This document shows positions 25,787 through 35,079 of a stretch of DNA of 64,000 bases, in pieces. The first letter of the stretch is position 1; the number at the start of each line of letters is the position of its first letter. The notes under the pieces are model-generated. The model saw only the letters and a list, made by a program, of their open reading frames with translations. It was not told where the DNA came from and ran no database searches. Source of the stretch: an uncultured Bacilli bacterium. Its GTDB lineage: Bacteria; Bacillota_I; Bacilli_A; RF39; UBA660. The translations under genes were made by a program, and so were the position numbers. Location of the stretch: NCBI GenBank assembly GCA_934177545.1, contig CAKPPI010000001.1, forward strand, positions 11,936 through 75,935, written 5' to 3'.

Positions 25787-25967
25787 TTTTTTATCACTCT
25801 CCCGTTTCTTCCTTTGTATTATAACATACTAGATATATTCTTTTAAGCTTTTTTTCTAAATTTACTTATCCCTTGACATATTACTTTTCATTTAAGTCTA
25901 TGAAAAACTTAAAAAAACTTTCCATTTAATTAGAAATAACTTATAATAATTAGCTAAGAGGTAGACC
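25787..25967. promoter_or_regulatory. Divergent promoter region between mraY and the 25968 gene
   Basis: A minus-strand -10 TATAAT (25823-25818) serves mraY and a plus-strand TATAAT (25942-25947) serves the metallopeptidase gene. Both -35 regions are weak; TTTCCA at 25919 is the best plus-strand candidate. No other structure seen. Confidence 0.45.
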
Positions 25968-27122
25968 ATGATAAAATTAAATGATAATTATAGAAGTATA
26001 TATACTAAGATAGAAGAATTAGAAAATCATTTTATTGATTGCAAAAAACCACTAGATAGTGAAGCATATGTTAAAATGTATGAAACTCTTCTAATGATAT
26101 ATATGGGATTAGATAAAGAATATAGTCCAAATACAAAACTATATAGAAATAAATTTGTTCATTTTTCATCAGTAGATAAAGATAATTCTATTCAGAAGAA
26201 AAGTATGGAAGAGTTAATCAATAATAAAGACAGTCATAGTAAATTAATACTTGATTTTATTGATGATATTAATGAGATAATAAATGAATACTTGATATTA
26301 CATAATGATGAATTAGATAGTAAAGGACTTTCCTATATAAGTCCAAAAGAGCAGGAAGAAATATTAGAAGCTTATTTTGATAGTGAAGGTATGGAACTTA
26401 AAGATTTATTTGTTGAGTGTCAAAGAAATGGTTCTATATATAAGATGCCTGATTCTTTTTTAAGTATGATAATGTCAATTGGAGCTACAATTTATAATCC
26501 ATTAGGAAATGAAAAATTAGTGTTTTTAGCAGAAACAGAAAATAAAATAGGGGAACTTAGTACAATAGTTCATGAGTTTGGTCATGTTTTAGATCTTTCT
26601 ACTTATAACAGTACTCATTCTAATAGTATGACTAGTCTTTATTTTCAAACATCACCTTATATTGAGGTTAATTCTACTTATCAAGAATATAAGTTTTATG
26701 AGTATTTATTAAAGAACAATATTTATAAAGATGATACTAAGGCTTTCTTGGCAGATAGTGTTGTAACTTATTTAGAAGGCTTATCAGTATTAGCACTAGT
26801 AGGATTTATTGATTCTAAACTATTAAGAAAACATAAAGGAGTTTTATCTAGTAAAGAAATAACTGATTCTGTTAGACAAGAGACAGGGGTATCTTTAGAT
26901 ATGTCTTTATGCAATAATTTCATTGATATGAGGTCAGCTCTTGAGTATAGTTATGGTATGATGATTGCATTTTCTATGTTAGATGATAAAACACTATATG
27001 ATAAGTTTCAAATGATAAGAGCCCCATATTTTGATAAAGGCAAATTAGATAGTATTGGACTTGACGATGATAAAATATCTAAAGTAATGGTTAAAAAGAT
27101 GACAAATTATTTCAAAAAATAA
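25968..27122 (+). CDS. M3-like (oligopeptidase F-related) zinc metallopeptidase
   Basis: Cytoplasmic 384-aa protein with a gluzincin site: STIVHEFGHVLD near residue 200 (HExxH), followed about 25 residues later by YIEVNSTYQEY, which matches the third-ligand Glu region of family M3. It is much shorter than PepF (about 600 aa, present here at 43760) and lacks most of the N-terminal lobe. Substrate is probably short peptides; this is inferred from the family only. It is transcribed just ahead of the hisS T-box but with its own -10. Confidence 0.7.
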   Translation: MIKLNDNYRSIYTKIEELENHFIDCKKPLDSEAYVKMYETLLMIYMGLDKEYSPNTKLYRNKFVHFSSVDKDNSIQKKSMEELINNKDSHSKLILDFIDDINEIINEYLILHNDELDSKGLSYISPKEQEEILEAYFDSEGMELKDLFVECQRNGSIYKMPDSFLSMIMSIGATIYNPLGNEKLVFLAETENKIGELSTIVHEFGHVLDLSTYNSTHSNSMTSLYFQTSPYIEVNSTYQEYKFYEYLLKNNIYKDDTKAFLADSVVTYLEGLSVLALVGFIDSKLLRKHKGVLSSKEITDSVRQETGVSLDMSLCNNFIDMRSALEYSYGMMIAFSMLDDKTLYDKFQMIRAPYFDKGKLDSIGLDDDKISKVMVKKMTNYFKK

Positions 27123-27123
27123 A

Positions 27124-27152
27124 TTGCTAATTATAATTAAATGTTATATAAT
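27124..27152 (+). promoter_or_regulatory. Promoter of the hisS-aspS operon
   Basis: TTGCTA (27124-27129), a 17-nt spacer and TATAAT (27147-27152), just after the stop of the preceding gene. Confidence 0.6.
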
Positions 27153-27158
27153 AAGCTT

Positions 27159-27350
27159 ATCTTCTTTGGAAAGAGTATATTTTTAATTCTATTTAGAGAA
27201 AGTATGGCTGGTGAAAATACTTATAGAAAAGAAAATAGAAGACATCCATTTAAAAAAAGAAGCGTTAAACCACGATATGGTTATTTAGAGTATAAACTAA
27301 GGTGGCACCACAGGAAAACCTGTCCTTAATAAGTGTCATCTTTTTATTTT
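27159..27350 (+). promoter_or_regulatory. T-box riboswitch leader (histidine) for hisS-aspS
   Basis: It contains the stem I distal motif GGCTGGTGAAAATAC (27206-27220), the T-box core AAGGTGGCACCACA (27299-27312) and a terminator. In that terminator GGTGGCAC (27301-27308) pairs with GTGTCATC (27333-27340) through two wobble pairs, ahead of a T-rich run. The terminator therefore uses the T-box sequence itself, as in classical T-boxes. The triplet CAT at 27243-27245 in the expected specifier region is a His codon and agrees with hisS downstream. Confidence 0.88.
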
Positions 27351-27363
27351 AAGGAGGAATATT

Positions 27364-28710
27364 ATGATACAAAGACCAAAAGGAACTAATGATATTTATG
27401 GAAGGGAAGCTAAGATTTGGAAATGTGTAGAAGCAGTAATTGATCAAGTTATGGAAAAGTATAACTATAACTATATAAGAACACCTATCTTTGAATCTAG
27501 TGAATTATTTCATAGAGGAATAGGAGAAACTACTGATATTGTTACCAAAGAAACCTATGACTTTGTAGATAGAGGAGATAGACATCTTTCTTTAAGACCA
27601 GAAGGTACAGCTGGAGTTTGTAGAAGTTATATTGAAAACAAAATGTATGGAGATGCCAATCAACCAGTTAAAGTTTATTATAATGGAACCATGTATCGTT
27701 ATGAAAGACCACAATCTGGAAGAGATAGAGAATTAACTCAGTTTGGTATGGAGATCCTTGGAAGTGATGATCCACTAAGTGATGCAGAAATAATATCAGC
27801 AGCTGTAAATATCTACAAACTATTAGGATTAAAAGAAATAAAAGTTAATATTAATAGTTTAGGAGATACTGCTTCTCGTAATACTTATCGTGAAGCTTTA
27901 GTTGAATACTTTAGACCACATATTGATGAGTTTTGTGATGACTGTAAGGAAAGATTTTTAAAAAATCCTCTTAGAATATTAGATTGTAAAGTAGATGCTG
28001 ATAATGAAATATTAAAGAATGCTCCTAAGACAATTGATTATTTAAATGAAGAATCAAAAGAAAGATTTGAAAAAGTAAAAGACTATCTTGATATTATGCA
28101 AATAGATTATGAAGTTAATCCAAGTATTGTTAGAGGACTTGATTATTACAATCATACAGTCTTTGAAATAGAAGCAAAAGTAAAAGGCTTTGGAGCTAAT
28201 AATGTTATAGGAGCAGGGGGAAGATATAATGGTCTAGTTAAAGAATTAGGTGGACCAGAAACACCATGTATTGGTTTTGCTTCAGGTATTGGTCGTTTAG
28301 TAATGGCTCTAGAGCTTGAACAAGCTAAATTACCAATTGTAGATAGTATTGACTTATTCTTAATGTATGTTAATGAAGATGAGAAAAAGTATGCTGTTTA
28401 TCTAGCACAAGAATTAAGAATGGCTGGCTTTATCGTTGAGACTGAATACACTGGAAGAAGTTTGAAAGGACAATTTAAGCAAGCTGATAGATTAAATAGT
28501 AAATTCTTAGTAATACTTAATAGTGAAGATTTAAATAATAATGAAGTAAAAGTTAAAAATAATAAGACTAAAGAAGAAGAAATAATTAGTTTAGATGCTT
28601 TAATTTACTATTTAGATGAAAAATTAACTATTGATAGTGATGATTGTGACTGTGATCATGAATGCAACGGTGAATGTGGTCATGATGGATGTCACTGTAA
28701 GGATGAATAG
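27364..28710 (+). CDS. hisS: Histidyl-tRNA synthetase with Cys/His-rich C-terminal tail
   Basis: Class II synthetase charging tRNA-His. The 448-aa protein begins with the typical QRPKGTNDI. It has motif 2 in YRYERPQSGRDREL, the histidine motifs GLDYYNHTVFE and GAGGRYNGL, motif 3 (GFASGIGRLVMAL) and a C-terminal anticodon-binding domain. The last about 25 residues (from DDCDCDH onward) add eight Cys and His residues with acidic residues. That tail is not part of ordinary HisRS (about 420 aa) and resembles a metal-binding extension. Start ATG follows AAGGAGG. Confidence 0.96.
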   Translation: MIQRPKGTNDIYGREAKIWKCVEAVIDQVMEKYNYNYIRTPIFESSELFHRGIGETTDIVTKETYDFVDRGDRHLSLRPEGTAGVCRSYIENKMYGDANQPVKVYYNGTMYRYERPQSGRDRELTQFGMEILGSDDPLSDAEIISAAVNIYKLLGLKEIKVNINSLGDTASRNTYREALVEYFRPHIDEFCDDCKERFLKNPLRILDCKVDADNEILKNAPKTIDYLNEESKERFEKVKDYLDIMQIDYEVNPSIVRGLDYYNHTVFEIEAKVKGFGANNVIGAGGRYNGLVKELGGPETPCIGFASGIGRLVMALELEQAKLPIVDSIDLFLMYVNEDEKKYAVYLAQELRMAGFIVETEYTGRSLKGQFKQADRLNSKFLVILNSEDLNNNEVKVKNNKTKEEEIISLDALIYYLDEKLTIDSDDCDCDHECNGECGHDGCHCKDE

Positions 28711-28722
28711 GAAGTGTTAAAT

Positions 28723-30468
28723 ATGAAAACAATAGAAAATAATAGTTTAAGATTAACTGATAAAGATAAAGAAGTAACTCTATATGGTTGGGTACAAAAG
28801 AAACGTGACTTAGGAGGAGTATGCTTTATTGATCTTCGTGATAGAAGTGGTATAGTTCAATTAGTAGCTCGTGAAGGAGATACTTATACTCTTGCTAGTA
28901 ATCTAAAGAATGAATCTGTCTTAAAAGTAGAAGGTATTGTTAAAGAAAGAGAATCTAAAAACAAAAATATAGCTACTGGAGATGTTGAAGTTGAATTAAC
29001 TAATATTGAACTACTAAATTCTTCAAGAGATTTACCTTTTGAAATAGCAAATGATACCACTGCCTTAGAAGATACTAGACTAAAGTATCGTTATCTTGAT
29101 CTTAGAAGAAGTAACTTAAAAGACAATTTAATAACTCGTCATAAGATTACGCTTGCTATTAGAAACTTCTTAGATAGTAAAGGCTTTATTGAAGTAGAAA
29201 CTCCAGTACTTTGTAAATCAACTCCAGAAGGAGCAAGAGACTATTTAGTACCTAGTAGAGTAAATAAAGGAAAGTTTTATGCTCTTCCTCAATCACCTCA
29301 ATTATTTAAACAATTATTAATGGTAGGTGGTATGGAAAAATACTTTCAAATAGCAAAGTGTTTTCGTGATGAAGACTTAAGAAGTGATAGACAACCAGAG
29401 TTTACGCAAGTCGATATGGAAATGAGTTTCGTTAATGAAGAAGATGTAATGAGTATGACTGAAAAGTTAATTGCTCATGTCTTTAAAGAAATTAAAGGAA
29501 TAGAAATTGAATTACCACTTAAGAGAATGGAATATGATGATGCTATGAAGTATTATGGCTCTGATAAACCAGACTTAAGATTTGATATGAAAATAACTGA
29601 TGTTAAAGATATATTTAAAGATAGTGAATTTAAAGTATTTTCAAATGCACTTGATGAGAAAAGTACTATCGCTTGTATAAAAGTAGATGATAATGCAACG
29701 TATTTTTCTAGAAAGAAAACTGATGAGTTAACTGAATTTGTAAAAATTTATAAAGCAAAAGGTCTTCCATTTGTAAAATATGAAAATAAAGAGTTTACTG
29801 GTGGTATTAGTAAATTCTTAAGTGATAAAGAAAAAGAAGAGTTAGTTAAAAAACTAGAACTTAAAGATAATGATATCTTATTCTTTGGAGCTGATAACAA
29901 AATGATAGTTTATCAGACATTAGGTGCTTTAAGATGTAAATTAGCTCGTGACTTAGACCTTATCAAAAAAGGTGATTACAAATTATTATGGGTTACTAAA
30001 TTTCCATCATTTGAGTGGAGTGAAGAAGAAAATAGATTTGTTGCTTGTCATCATCCATTTACAGCACCACTTGACAGTGATGTAGATAAACTTTTAACTG
30101 ATAAAGCACATTGCTACTCTAAAGCTTATGATATTGTTATTAATGGCTATGAAGCGGGTGGTGGATCTATTCGTATCCATAATGAAGAAGTTCAAGAGAA
30201 AATGTTTGAAGCTTTAGAATTAACTAAAGAAGATATTGATGAGAAGTTTGGTTTCTTTGTTGAAGCTTTGAAATATGGAACACCACCTCATGGTGGACTT
30301 GCTATTGGACTAGATCGTCTTACTATGTTATTAACTGAAACTGATAACATTCGTGATGTAATAGCTTTTCCGAAGACTGCTAGTGCTAGTTGTTTGATGA
30401 GTGAAGCTCCTAATAAGGTTGCTAAAAAACAACTTGAAGATTTAGGTGTAAAATTAGAAAAAGAATAA
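28723..30468 (+). CDS. aspS: Aspartyl-tRNA synthetase 1, probably discriminating
   Basis: Bacterial-type AspRS of 581 aa: N-terminal OB anticodon-binding domain, class II core with [21 protein letters not shown] insertion, and motif 3 ([12 protein letters not shown]). In the OB domain the segment [15 protein letters not shown] has Leu where discriminating bacterial AspRS have Leu; the second copy here (50735) has His. It should therefore charge only tRNA-Asp. The ATG at 28723 is preferred over the in-frame GTG at 28714, which overlaps AGGAAG. It is the second gene of the His T-box operon, a common hisS-aspS pairing. Confidence 0.93.
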   Translation: MKTIENNSLRLTDKDKEVTLYGWVQKKRDLGGVCFIDLRDRSGIVQLVAREGDTYTLASNLKNESVLKVEGIVKERESKNKNIATGDVEVELTNIELLNSSRDLPFEIANDTTALEDTRLKYRYLDLRRSNLKDNLITRHKITLAIRNFLDSKGFIEVETPVLCKSTPEGARDYLVPSRVNKGKFYALPQSPQLFKQLLMVGGMEKYFQIAKCFRDEDLRSDRQPEFTQVDMEMSFVNEEDVMSMTEKLIAHVFKEIKGIEIELPLKRMEYDDAMKYYGSDKPDLRFDMKITDVKDIFKDSEFKVFSNALDEKSTIACIKVDDNATYFSRKKTDELTEFVKIYKAKGLPFVKYENKEFTGGISKFLSDKEKEELVKKLELKDNDILFFGADNKMIVYQTLGALRCKLARDLDLIKKGDYKLLWVTKFPSFEWSEEENRFVACHHPFTAPLDSDVDKLLTDKAHCYSKAYDIVINGYEAGGGSIRIHNEEVQEKMFEALELTKEDIDEKFGFFVEALKYGTPPHGGLAIGLDRLTMLLTETDNIRDVIAFPKTASASCLMSEAPNKVAKKQLEDLGVKLEKE

Positions 30469-30476
30469 TAACTATC

Positions 30477-30510
30477 AAGAAAGTTTCAGAAGTTAGGCTT
30501 TCTTTTTCTT
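30477..30510 (+). terminator. Terminator of hisS-aspS
   Basis: AAGAAAG (30477-30483) pairs with CTTTCTT (30498-30504) around a 14-nt loop, with a T-rich tail. A -10 TATAAT (30522-30527) follows and likely serves uppP; its -35 is weak. Confidence 0.65.
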
Positions 30511-30552
30511 TGGTATTTTGTTATAATCTTATTTAGAAAAGAGGTATTAATT

Positions 30553-31374
30553 ATGAATCATATTATTGCAGCCGTTATATTAGGCATAGTTCAAGGTATA
30601 GCTGAGTTCTTACCAATTTCTTCAAGTGCACATTTAATTATTTTTAGGGATGTGTTTGGTATTGGAAAAGGTATGGGTAGTGAACTTGCGTTATGTTTTG
30701 ATCTTGCTCTTCATCTTGGAACTTTACTTGCTATTGCTGTATTTTTCTTTAAAGACTTTTTAAATATGGTAGTAAAAGGTTTTACTAAAGGCGTAAAAGA
30801 TAAGGAAGGAAAACTTTTCTTTGAGATAATTGTAGCAACTATTCCGGCTGCTATTGCTGGAGTATTATTTGAAGATGTTATAGAAAACGCTATTAGAACT
30901 AATTACTACTTAATAGCCATTGCTTTAATTGTTATGGGAATAATTATTTATTTAGTTGATAAGAATTCTAAACAAGTTAAAAAGGTGGGTGATTTATCAT
31001 TTAAAGATGCATTTTTAATTGGTTGTAGTCAAGTATTTGCTTTAATTCCAGGATTTAGTAGAAGCGGCACTACTATTGCTTGTGCTAGAGCTTTAAAAGT
31101 AAATAGAGAAGATGCTGCTAAGTTTTCTTTCTACTTATCAGCACCAGTTGTTCTAGGAGCTTGTCTATTACAATTTCTAAAAGGAGAAGCTGTTACTTTA
31201 ATTGCTAGTAATTTAGCTATATTCTTAGTAGGAATAGTTATAGCTTTTATAACGGGAATTATCTGTATTAAGTTTTTATTACAATACTTAAAAAAACATG
31301 ACTTTAAAGCTTTTATGATCTATCGTATCTTATTAGCACTTATCGTTATCTTATTAGTAACATTTAGGGGGTAG
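30553..31374 (+). CDS. uppP: Undecaprenyl-diphosphatase UppP (BacA)
   Basis: Membrane phosphatase recycling undecaprenyl pyrophosphate to the monophosphate carrier for wall synthesis. The 273-aa protein has about eight helices and both family motifs: GIAEFLPISSSAHL near residue 16 and FALIPGFSRSGTT in the middle, which hold the catalytic Glu, Ser and Arg residues. Overexpression of this family is linked to bacitracin tolerance. A ZIP-like gene follows 5 nt downstream and is probably co-transcribed. Confidence 0.96.
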   Translation: MNHIIAAVILGIVQGIAEFLPISSSAHLIIFRDVFGIGKGMGSELALCFDLALHLGTLLAIAVFFFKDFLNMVVKGFTKGVKDKEGKLFFEIIVATIPAAIAGVLFEDVIENAIRTNYYLIAIALIVMGIIIYLVDKNSKQVKKVGDLSFKDAFLIGCSQVFALIPGFSRSGTTIACARALKVNREDAAKFSFYLSAPVVLGACLLQFLKGEAVTLIASNLAIFLVGIVIAFITGIICIKFLLQYLKKHDFKAFMIYRILLALIVILLVTFRG

Positions 31375-31379
31375 ATATA

Positions 31380-32129
31380 ATGAGTAATACACTTTCATTA
31401 TTTATTACTTTTCTATTAGGATTATTCTTAGTAGTTGGAATAATCTTTTCTTTCTTTCTAAAAAAGAAAAGAAAAGTTCTAGACTATATATTTTCACTAG
31501 CTTTTTCACTATTAATCATGTTAATGCTGTTTGATCTTTTAAAGGAAGCATTAGAAGTATTTGGCTTTGGAAAACTTTATCTATTTATAATCTTTTCTTT
31601 AATAGGTTTCTTAATATTTAAAGTACTTGATCACTTTATTCCAGATCATCATGATCATTTAAAAACTAATAAAGAAGTTAGAGAAAATATTCATCATATT
31701 GGTCTACTTTCTATAATAGTATTAATTATTCATAATATAATAGAAGGAATGGCTATTTATTTTGTAACACTTTCTAATATGTCTTTAGGAGTGATGATGA
31801 GTATTGGTGTTGGTATTCATAATCTTCCTTTAGGAGTGATGATAGGTAGTGTGTATTATCAAAGTGATGCCAAAAAATCACTTCGCCTTCCCATGTTTCT
31901 TTTAAGTATTTCAACATTCCTAGGAGGCTTAATTCCTTATATGTTTGGTCTAACTAGTGCTAGTAATACTTTTATGGGAATACTACTTTCTCTAGTACTT
32001 GGTATGTTATTTTACTTAGTATTCTTTGAATTACTACCTAAAGTTAAAGATACTAAGAATAAAAATATGACTATCTATGGTTTAATAAGTGGAGTATTAA
32101 TATTTTTACTTACCTTATTGTTTGATTAG
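31380..32129 (+). CDS. ZIP-family transporter with a degenerate second metal motif
   Basis: A 249-aa membrane protein with about eight helices and a His/Asp-rich cytoplasmic loop (PDHHDHLK). The first signature helix reads HNIIEGMAI. The second reads HNLPLGVMI, where the usual Glu of HNxPEG is Leu. The protein at 10411 keeps both motifs, so this one may differ in metal, affinity or activity. GGGGGT about 9 nt upstream supports the ATG at 31380. It lies between uppP and the CmpB-like gene with short spacers. Confidence 0.8.
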   Translation: MSNTLSLFITFLLGLFLVVGIIFSFFLKKKRKVLDYIFSLAFSLLIMLMLFDLLKEALEVFGFGKLYLFIIFSLIGFLIFKVLDHFIPDHHDHLKTNKEVRENIHHIGLLSIIVLIIHNIIEGMAIYFVTLSNMSLGVMMSIGVGIHNLPLGVMIGSVYYQSDAKKSLRLPMFLLSISTFLGGLIPYMFGLTSASNTFMGILLSLVLGMLFYLVFFELLPKVKDTKNKNMTIYGLISGVLIFLLTLLFD

Positions 32130-32139
32130 GAGGTTTTAG

Positions 32140-32871
32140 ATGTATAAAATATGTTATTGGTTTTTCTTTTTTATGATATATTCTTTTATTGGCTACTTAA
32201 CCGAGATTACTTCTTGTTCTATAAATAATAAAAAGTTAATAGTAAATAGAGGATTTTGTCTAGGACCATACTTACCAATTTACGGATCTAGTAGTGTTAT
32301 AATGAATATCTTTCTAGCTAAGTATAGTAAAGATATAATTACTTTATTTGTTATGTCTGCTTTTGTTTGTACTTTAATGGAATATATGACTAGTTTAATT
32401 TTAGAAAAAATATTTCATGCTAGATGGTGGGATTATACTGAGAAGAAATTTAATTTATCAGGTAGAGTATGTTTAGAAAACTCTTGCTTATTTGGTTTAG
32501 GAGGAGTATTTATTGTAAGTATCCTCCATCCTTTTCTAGATGGATTAGTATCAATGATCCCACATAATGTTTTAATAATATTATCTATCGTTTTATTTGT
32601 TATTTTTATGATTGATGTAATTATTACAGTAACTACTATGTGTCAAGTTAAAATAGCTACTACCAAGTTTACAGCAAAGGATGCTACAGAAGAGATAAGT
32701 AGAAAAGTAAGAAATGAAATTATTAAGAATAAAGGCTTAATGCTTCATATGTTAAATGCCTTTCCAAAGATAAAATTATCTAATCATGATCCATTAGGTA
32801 GAATAAAGAAGTATTTAGCAAAACAAAGAGAAGAGTATAAAAAGCTAAAAGAAAAAAGCAAGAGAAAGTAA
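32140..32871 (+). CDS. CmpB-like putative ABC-transporter type IV membrane protein
   Basis: A 243-aa membrane protein with five or six hydrophobic segments and a basic cytoplasmic tail of about 50 residues. The start (FFFFMIYSFIGYLTEI) and NRGFCLGPYLPIYG are typical of the family labelled putative ABC-transporter type IV (CmpB-like), widespread in Bacillota. The biochemical role of the family is not established and no ATPase gene is nearby. TAGGAGG precedes the ATG. It ends 1 nt before the convergent glycosyltransferase gene. Confidence 0.75.
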   Translation: MYKICYWFFFFMIYSFIGYLTEITSCSINNKKLIVNRGFCLGPYLPIYGSSSVIMNIFLAKYSKDIITLFVMSAFVCTLMEYMTSLILEKIFHARWWDYTEKKFNLSGRVCLENSCLFGLGGVFIVSILHPFLDGLVSMIPHNVLIILSIVLFVIFMIDVIITVTTMCQVKIATTKFTAKDATEEISRKVRNEIIKNKGLMLHMLNAFPKIKLSNHDPLGRIKKYLAKQREEYKKLKEKSKRK

Positions 32872-33957
32872 TTAATCTTTTGCTTTTTCTATTAGTAATT
32901 TATTACTTTTTAGTCTTTCATTATCAGGTGATATTTCTAAAGCTTTATTAATATAGTCTAAAGATTCTTGATATTTTCCTTGATAAAAACAACTGATTGA
33001 TAACAAATCATAGATAGTATGATCAAAACTAAATGGTTCATTTATATAAGTCTTTTGATGAGTTGTTATCTTTAAGGCTTCCAAACAATTTTTTTCTACT
33101 TCTTGATAGTTTTCTAGATTATATTCTAAAAGAGCAAGTTCTACAAAAGCATCCCTTAAATAAGGTGCTTCTTTTATAGCTTCTTTATACCACATTTTAG
33201 CTTCCTTATACCTTTCTAGATTAGTATAACATCTAGCAATAAAACGCATAGAAGCAGCTCGCTCATCACGCCAAGTAGCAGATTTTAACGATAGATGTTT
33301 AATTAGTGTATCAATCGCTTTATTAAAGTAACCATGATACATATATTCTCTTCCAAGATAATGCATATTTCTATCATCTGTTGGATCTTCCTTGATTGAT
33401 AATTCAAGGAGGGGAAGATAACTACTTCTACTTTTAGTTTTATCAGGGTAATGATTTAGAGTGATTAAGTCAGTAGTAAGTTTAATCTCTTTCTTATCAC
33501 CTATATAGGAAAGAACTTCATGAACAGGATGAGTCCAAGTATAATCATTCCTAGAATGTATTTTTTCTGTATAGAAGTTTATAATAGGTTTATTATTTTT
33601 ATCTAGACTCCAGTTATAGTTATAAGCAAGTCGAGTAGTGTTTTCTTGCCATACTTCTTCAAGACTACTTCGCCAACCTTTAAGAAAAACTTCATCTAAA
33701 TCAGTACAAACACAAATATCAGTATCTTTAGGAACTAAGTCTAGTGATAAATTCCTTGCTATATCAAATCTAAAAGGTTTAATTTTTTTACTTTTAACAT
33801 TAACACCTAAATCTTTTAATAATTTTACAGTCTTATCAGTACTACCAGTATCAAGAACAATAATTTCATCCGCTTCTTTCATAGATTCTACCCATCTTTT
33901 AACATGCTTTTCTTCATTTTTACTAATGGCATAGACAATAACTTTGTATTTATGCAT
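32872..33957 (-). CDS. Family 2 glycosyltransferase with TPR repeats
   Basis: Cytoplasmic 361-aa protein. Residues 1-185 are a GT-A domain: AISKNEEKHVKRW, LDTGSTDKTV, and CTDLDEVF as the DxD-like metal motif. Residues about 190-355 form TPR-like helical pairs (RYKEAKMWYKEAI, KYQESLDYINKALEISP). This GT2-TPR build is shared with SunS- and SgtA-type protein glycosyltransferases. It starts 1 nt after the stop of the collagen-like gene on the same strand. I infer that it glycosylates Thr residues of the collagen-like repeats. Confidence 0.85.
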   Translation of the reverse strand: MHKYKVIVYAISKNEEKHVKRWVESMKEADEIIVLDTGSTDKTVKLLKDLGVNVKSKKIKPFRFDIARNLSLDLVPKDTDICVCTDLDEVFLKGWRSSLEEVWQENTTRLAYNYNWSLDKNNKPIINFYTEKIHSRNDYTWTHPVHEVLSYIGDKKEIKLTTDLITLNHYPDKTKSRSSYLPLLELSIKEDPTDDRNMHYLGREYMYHGYFNKAIDTLIKHLSLKSATWRDERAASMRFIARCYTNLERYKEAKMWYKEAIKEAPYLRDAFVELALLEYNLENYQEVEKNCLEALKITTHQKTYINEPFSFDHTIYDLLSISCFYQGKYQESLDYINKALEISPDNERLKSNKLLIEKAKD

Positions 33958-33958
33958 A

Positions 33959-34780
33959 TTATCCTAATTTAATAATACTAACCCTTGCTCCTGTATTACT
34001 ATCAAGTGTTAAGGTAAGTCCTGTTGCTGAATTAGCTACAAAATCTATAACATCTCCTGTAGCTAGAGTAGTAATGATACTTCCTGTGAATAATTTATTT
34101 TCATTAGCAGGAGCATTTAAAGTAATAGAGCTGCTATCAATTTCTGTATTATTTTTTCTAACAAATACGGTTATATCTGCTTGTTGGGAACTAGAAGCAT
34201 CTAATAAATAGTAGATTTGGTAAGTACCAGCATCTCCTACAGTAATAGCATTAGAAGTAGTATAAGTAGTATTTAAACTAGGACCATTTGTTTGTAAAGG
34301 AATTTGTCCATCTTGATTAGGAGTAAGCGTTACTGTTTCAGCACCTTCTGTGTATCTTTCACCGTATGCTGCTATTCCTCCAGTAGGTCCAGTAGGTCCA
34401 GTGGGTCCTGTAGGTCCAGTAGGACCAGTTGCTCCAGTTAAACCAATAGGACCAATATTACCCTGAGGTCCAGTTGGCCCTGTTGGCCCAGTAGGACCCG
34501 TAGCACCTGTAGCACCAGTTAAACCAATAGGACCAATATTACCTTGAGGCCCAGTAGGTCCAGTGGGTCCTATACTTCCTCTTGGAATAGAAAAGTCTAA
34601 GATGACATTCTCATTAGTTCCACTATTAGTAACCGAAGCATTACTACCAGCATCAGTTGTAGTAGTAGTTCCTACCGTAATAGTAGCAGCACCAGCGGGT
34701 CCAGTAGGTCCAGTGGGTCCTTGTACATAACAAAACTTACATCTTGTTTTTTCTTTATTTTCATTACAGTTATCAAACAT
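33959..34780 (-). CDS. Collagen-like Gly-X-Thr repeat surface protein (BclA-like)
   Basis: A 273-aa protein. A short N-terminal Cys-containing segment ([10 protein letters not shown]) precedes a first [10 protein letters not shown] block. A 50-residue non-repeat insert and a second block of about 60 residues follow, made of GPT triplets interrupted by [11 protein letters not shown] units. The C-terminal 140 residues are a beta-rich domain like the BclA C-terminal trimer head (ending [10 protein letters not shown]). No classical signal peptide or LPXTG is seen, as is typical of exosporium-type collagens. Repeat number is likely to vary between strains. It is the first gene of a pair with a glycosyltransferase. 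Confidence 0.88.
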   Translation of the reverse strand: MFDNCNENKEKTRCKFCYVQGPTGPTGPAGAATITVGTTTTTDAGSNASVTNSGTNENVILDFSIPRGSIGPTGPTGPQGNIGPIGLTGATGATGPTGPTGPTGPQGNIGPIGLTGATGPTGPTGPTGPTGPTGGIAAYGERYTEGAETVTLTPNQDGQIPLQTNGPSLNTTYTTSNAITVGDAGTYQIYYLLDASSSQQADITVFVRKNNTEIDSSSITLNAPANENKLFTGSIITTLATGDVIDFVANSATGLTLTLDSNTGARVSIIKLG

Positions 34781-35017
34781 GTTTTTTTCTCCTTTCCTTA
34801 TAGTTTATGCGAGTGAAATATTAGTTTTTAATAAATTTGTCTTATATGCTTTAATTTGTGATGAATAAATAAAAAAAGAAGAAATTATTATTGGGACAAT
34901 AATGTTATTTGGCAGTTTTAAATATTAGTGGAGATAATGATAGAGACAGAAGATTTATCTTTAAAGTATTCTACTAGCTATATTTAAATAAACTAGACAT
35001 AAAAATAGTAATAAATT
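34781..35017. other. AT-rich intergenic region upstream of the collagen-like gene
   Basis: This region of about 240 nt holds the GGAGAAAAAAAC ribosome site of the minus-strand collagen-like gene. I see no convincing promoter of the sigma-A type, no ORF and no clear structure. A promoter for another sigma factor could lie here. Confidence 0.4.
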
Positions 35018-35055
35018 AAAGGAATCACTAATACTCATAATGATTCCTTTTTAAT
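35018..35055. terminator. Terminator of the PHP phosphoesterase gene
   Basis: AAAGGAATCA (35018-35027) pairs with TGATTCCTTT (35041-35050). T-rich sequence flanks both sides, so it can act in both directions; the gene ending at 35080 on the minus strand needs it. Confidence 0.8.
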
Positions 35056-35079
35056 ATCATTTTTATAATATACTTAGAA

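Noticed and set aside
27141..27329. 62-aa open frame just upstream of hisS
   Set aside because: It lies within the T-box leader: the GGCTGGTGAAAA and AAGGTGGCACC motifs fall inside it, and it has no ribosome site.
34380..34720. CRISPR-like or satellite DNA repeat
   Set aside because: The periodicity is that of Gly-X-Y codons of the collagen-like protein.
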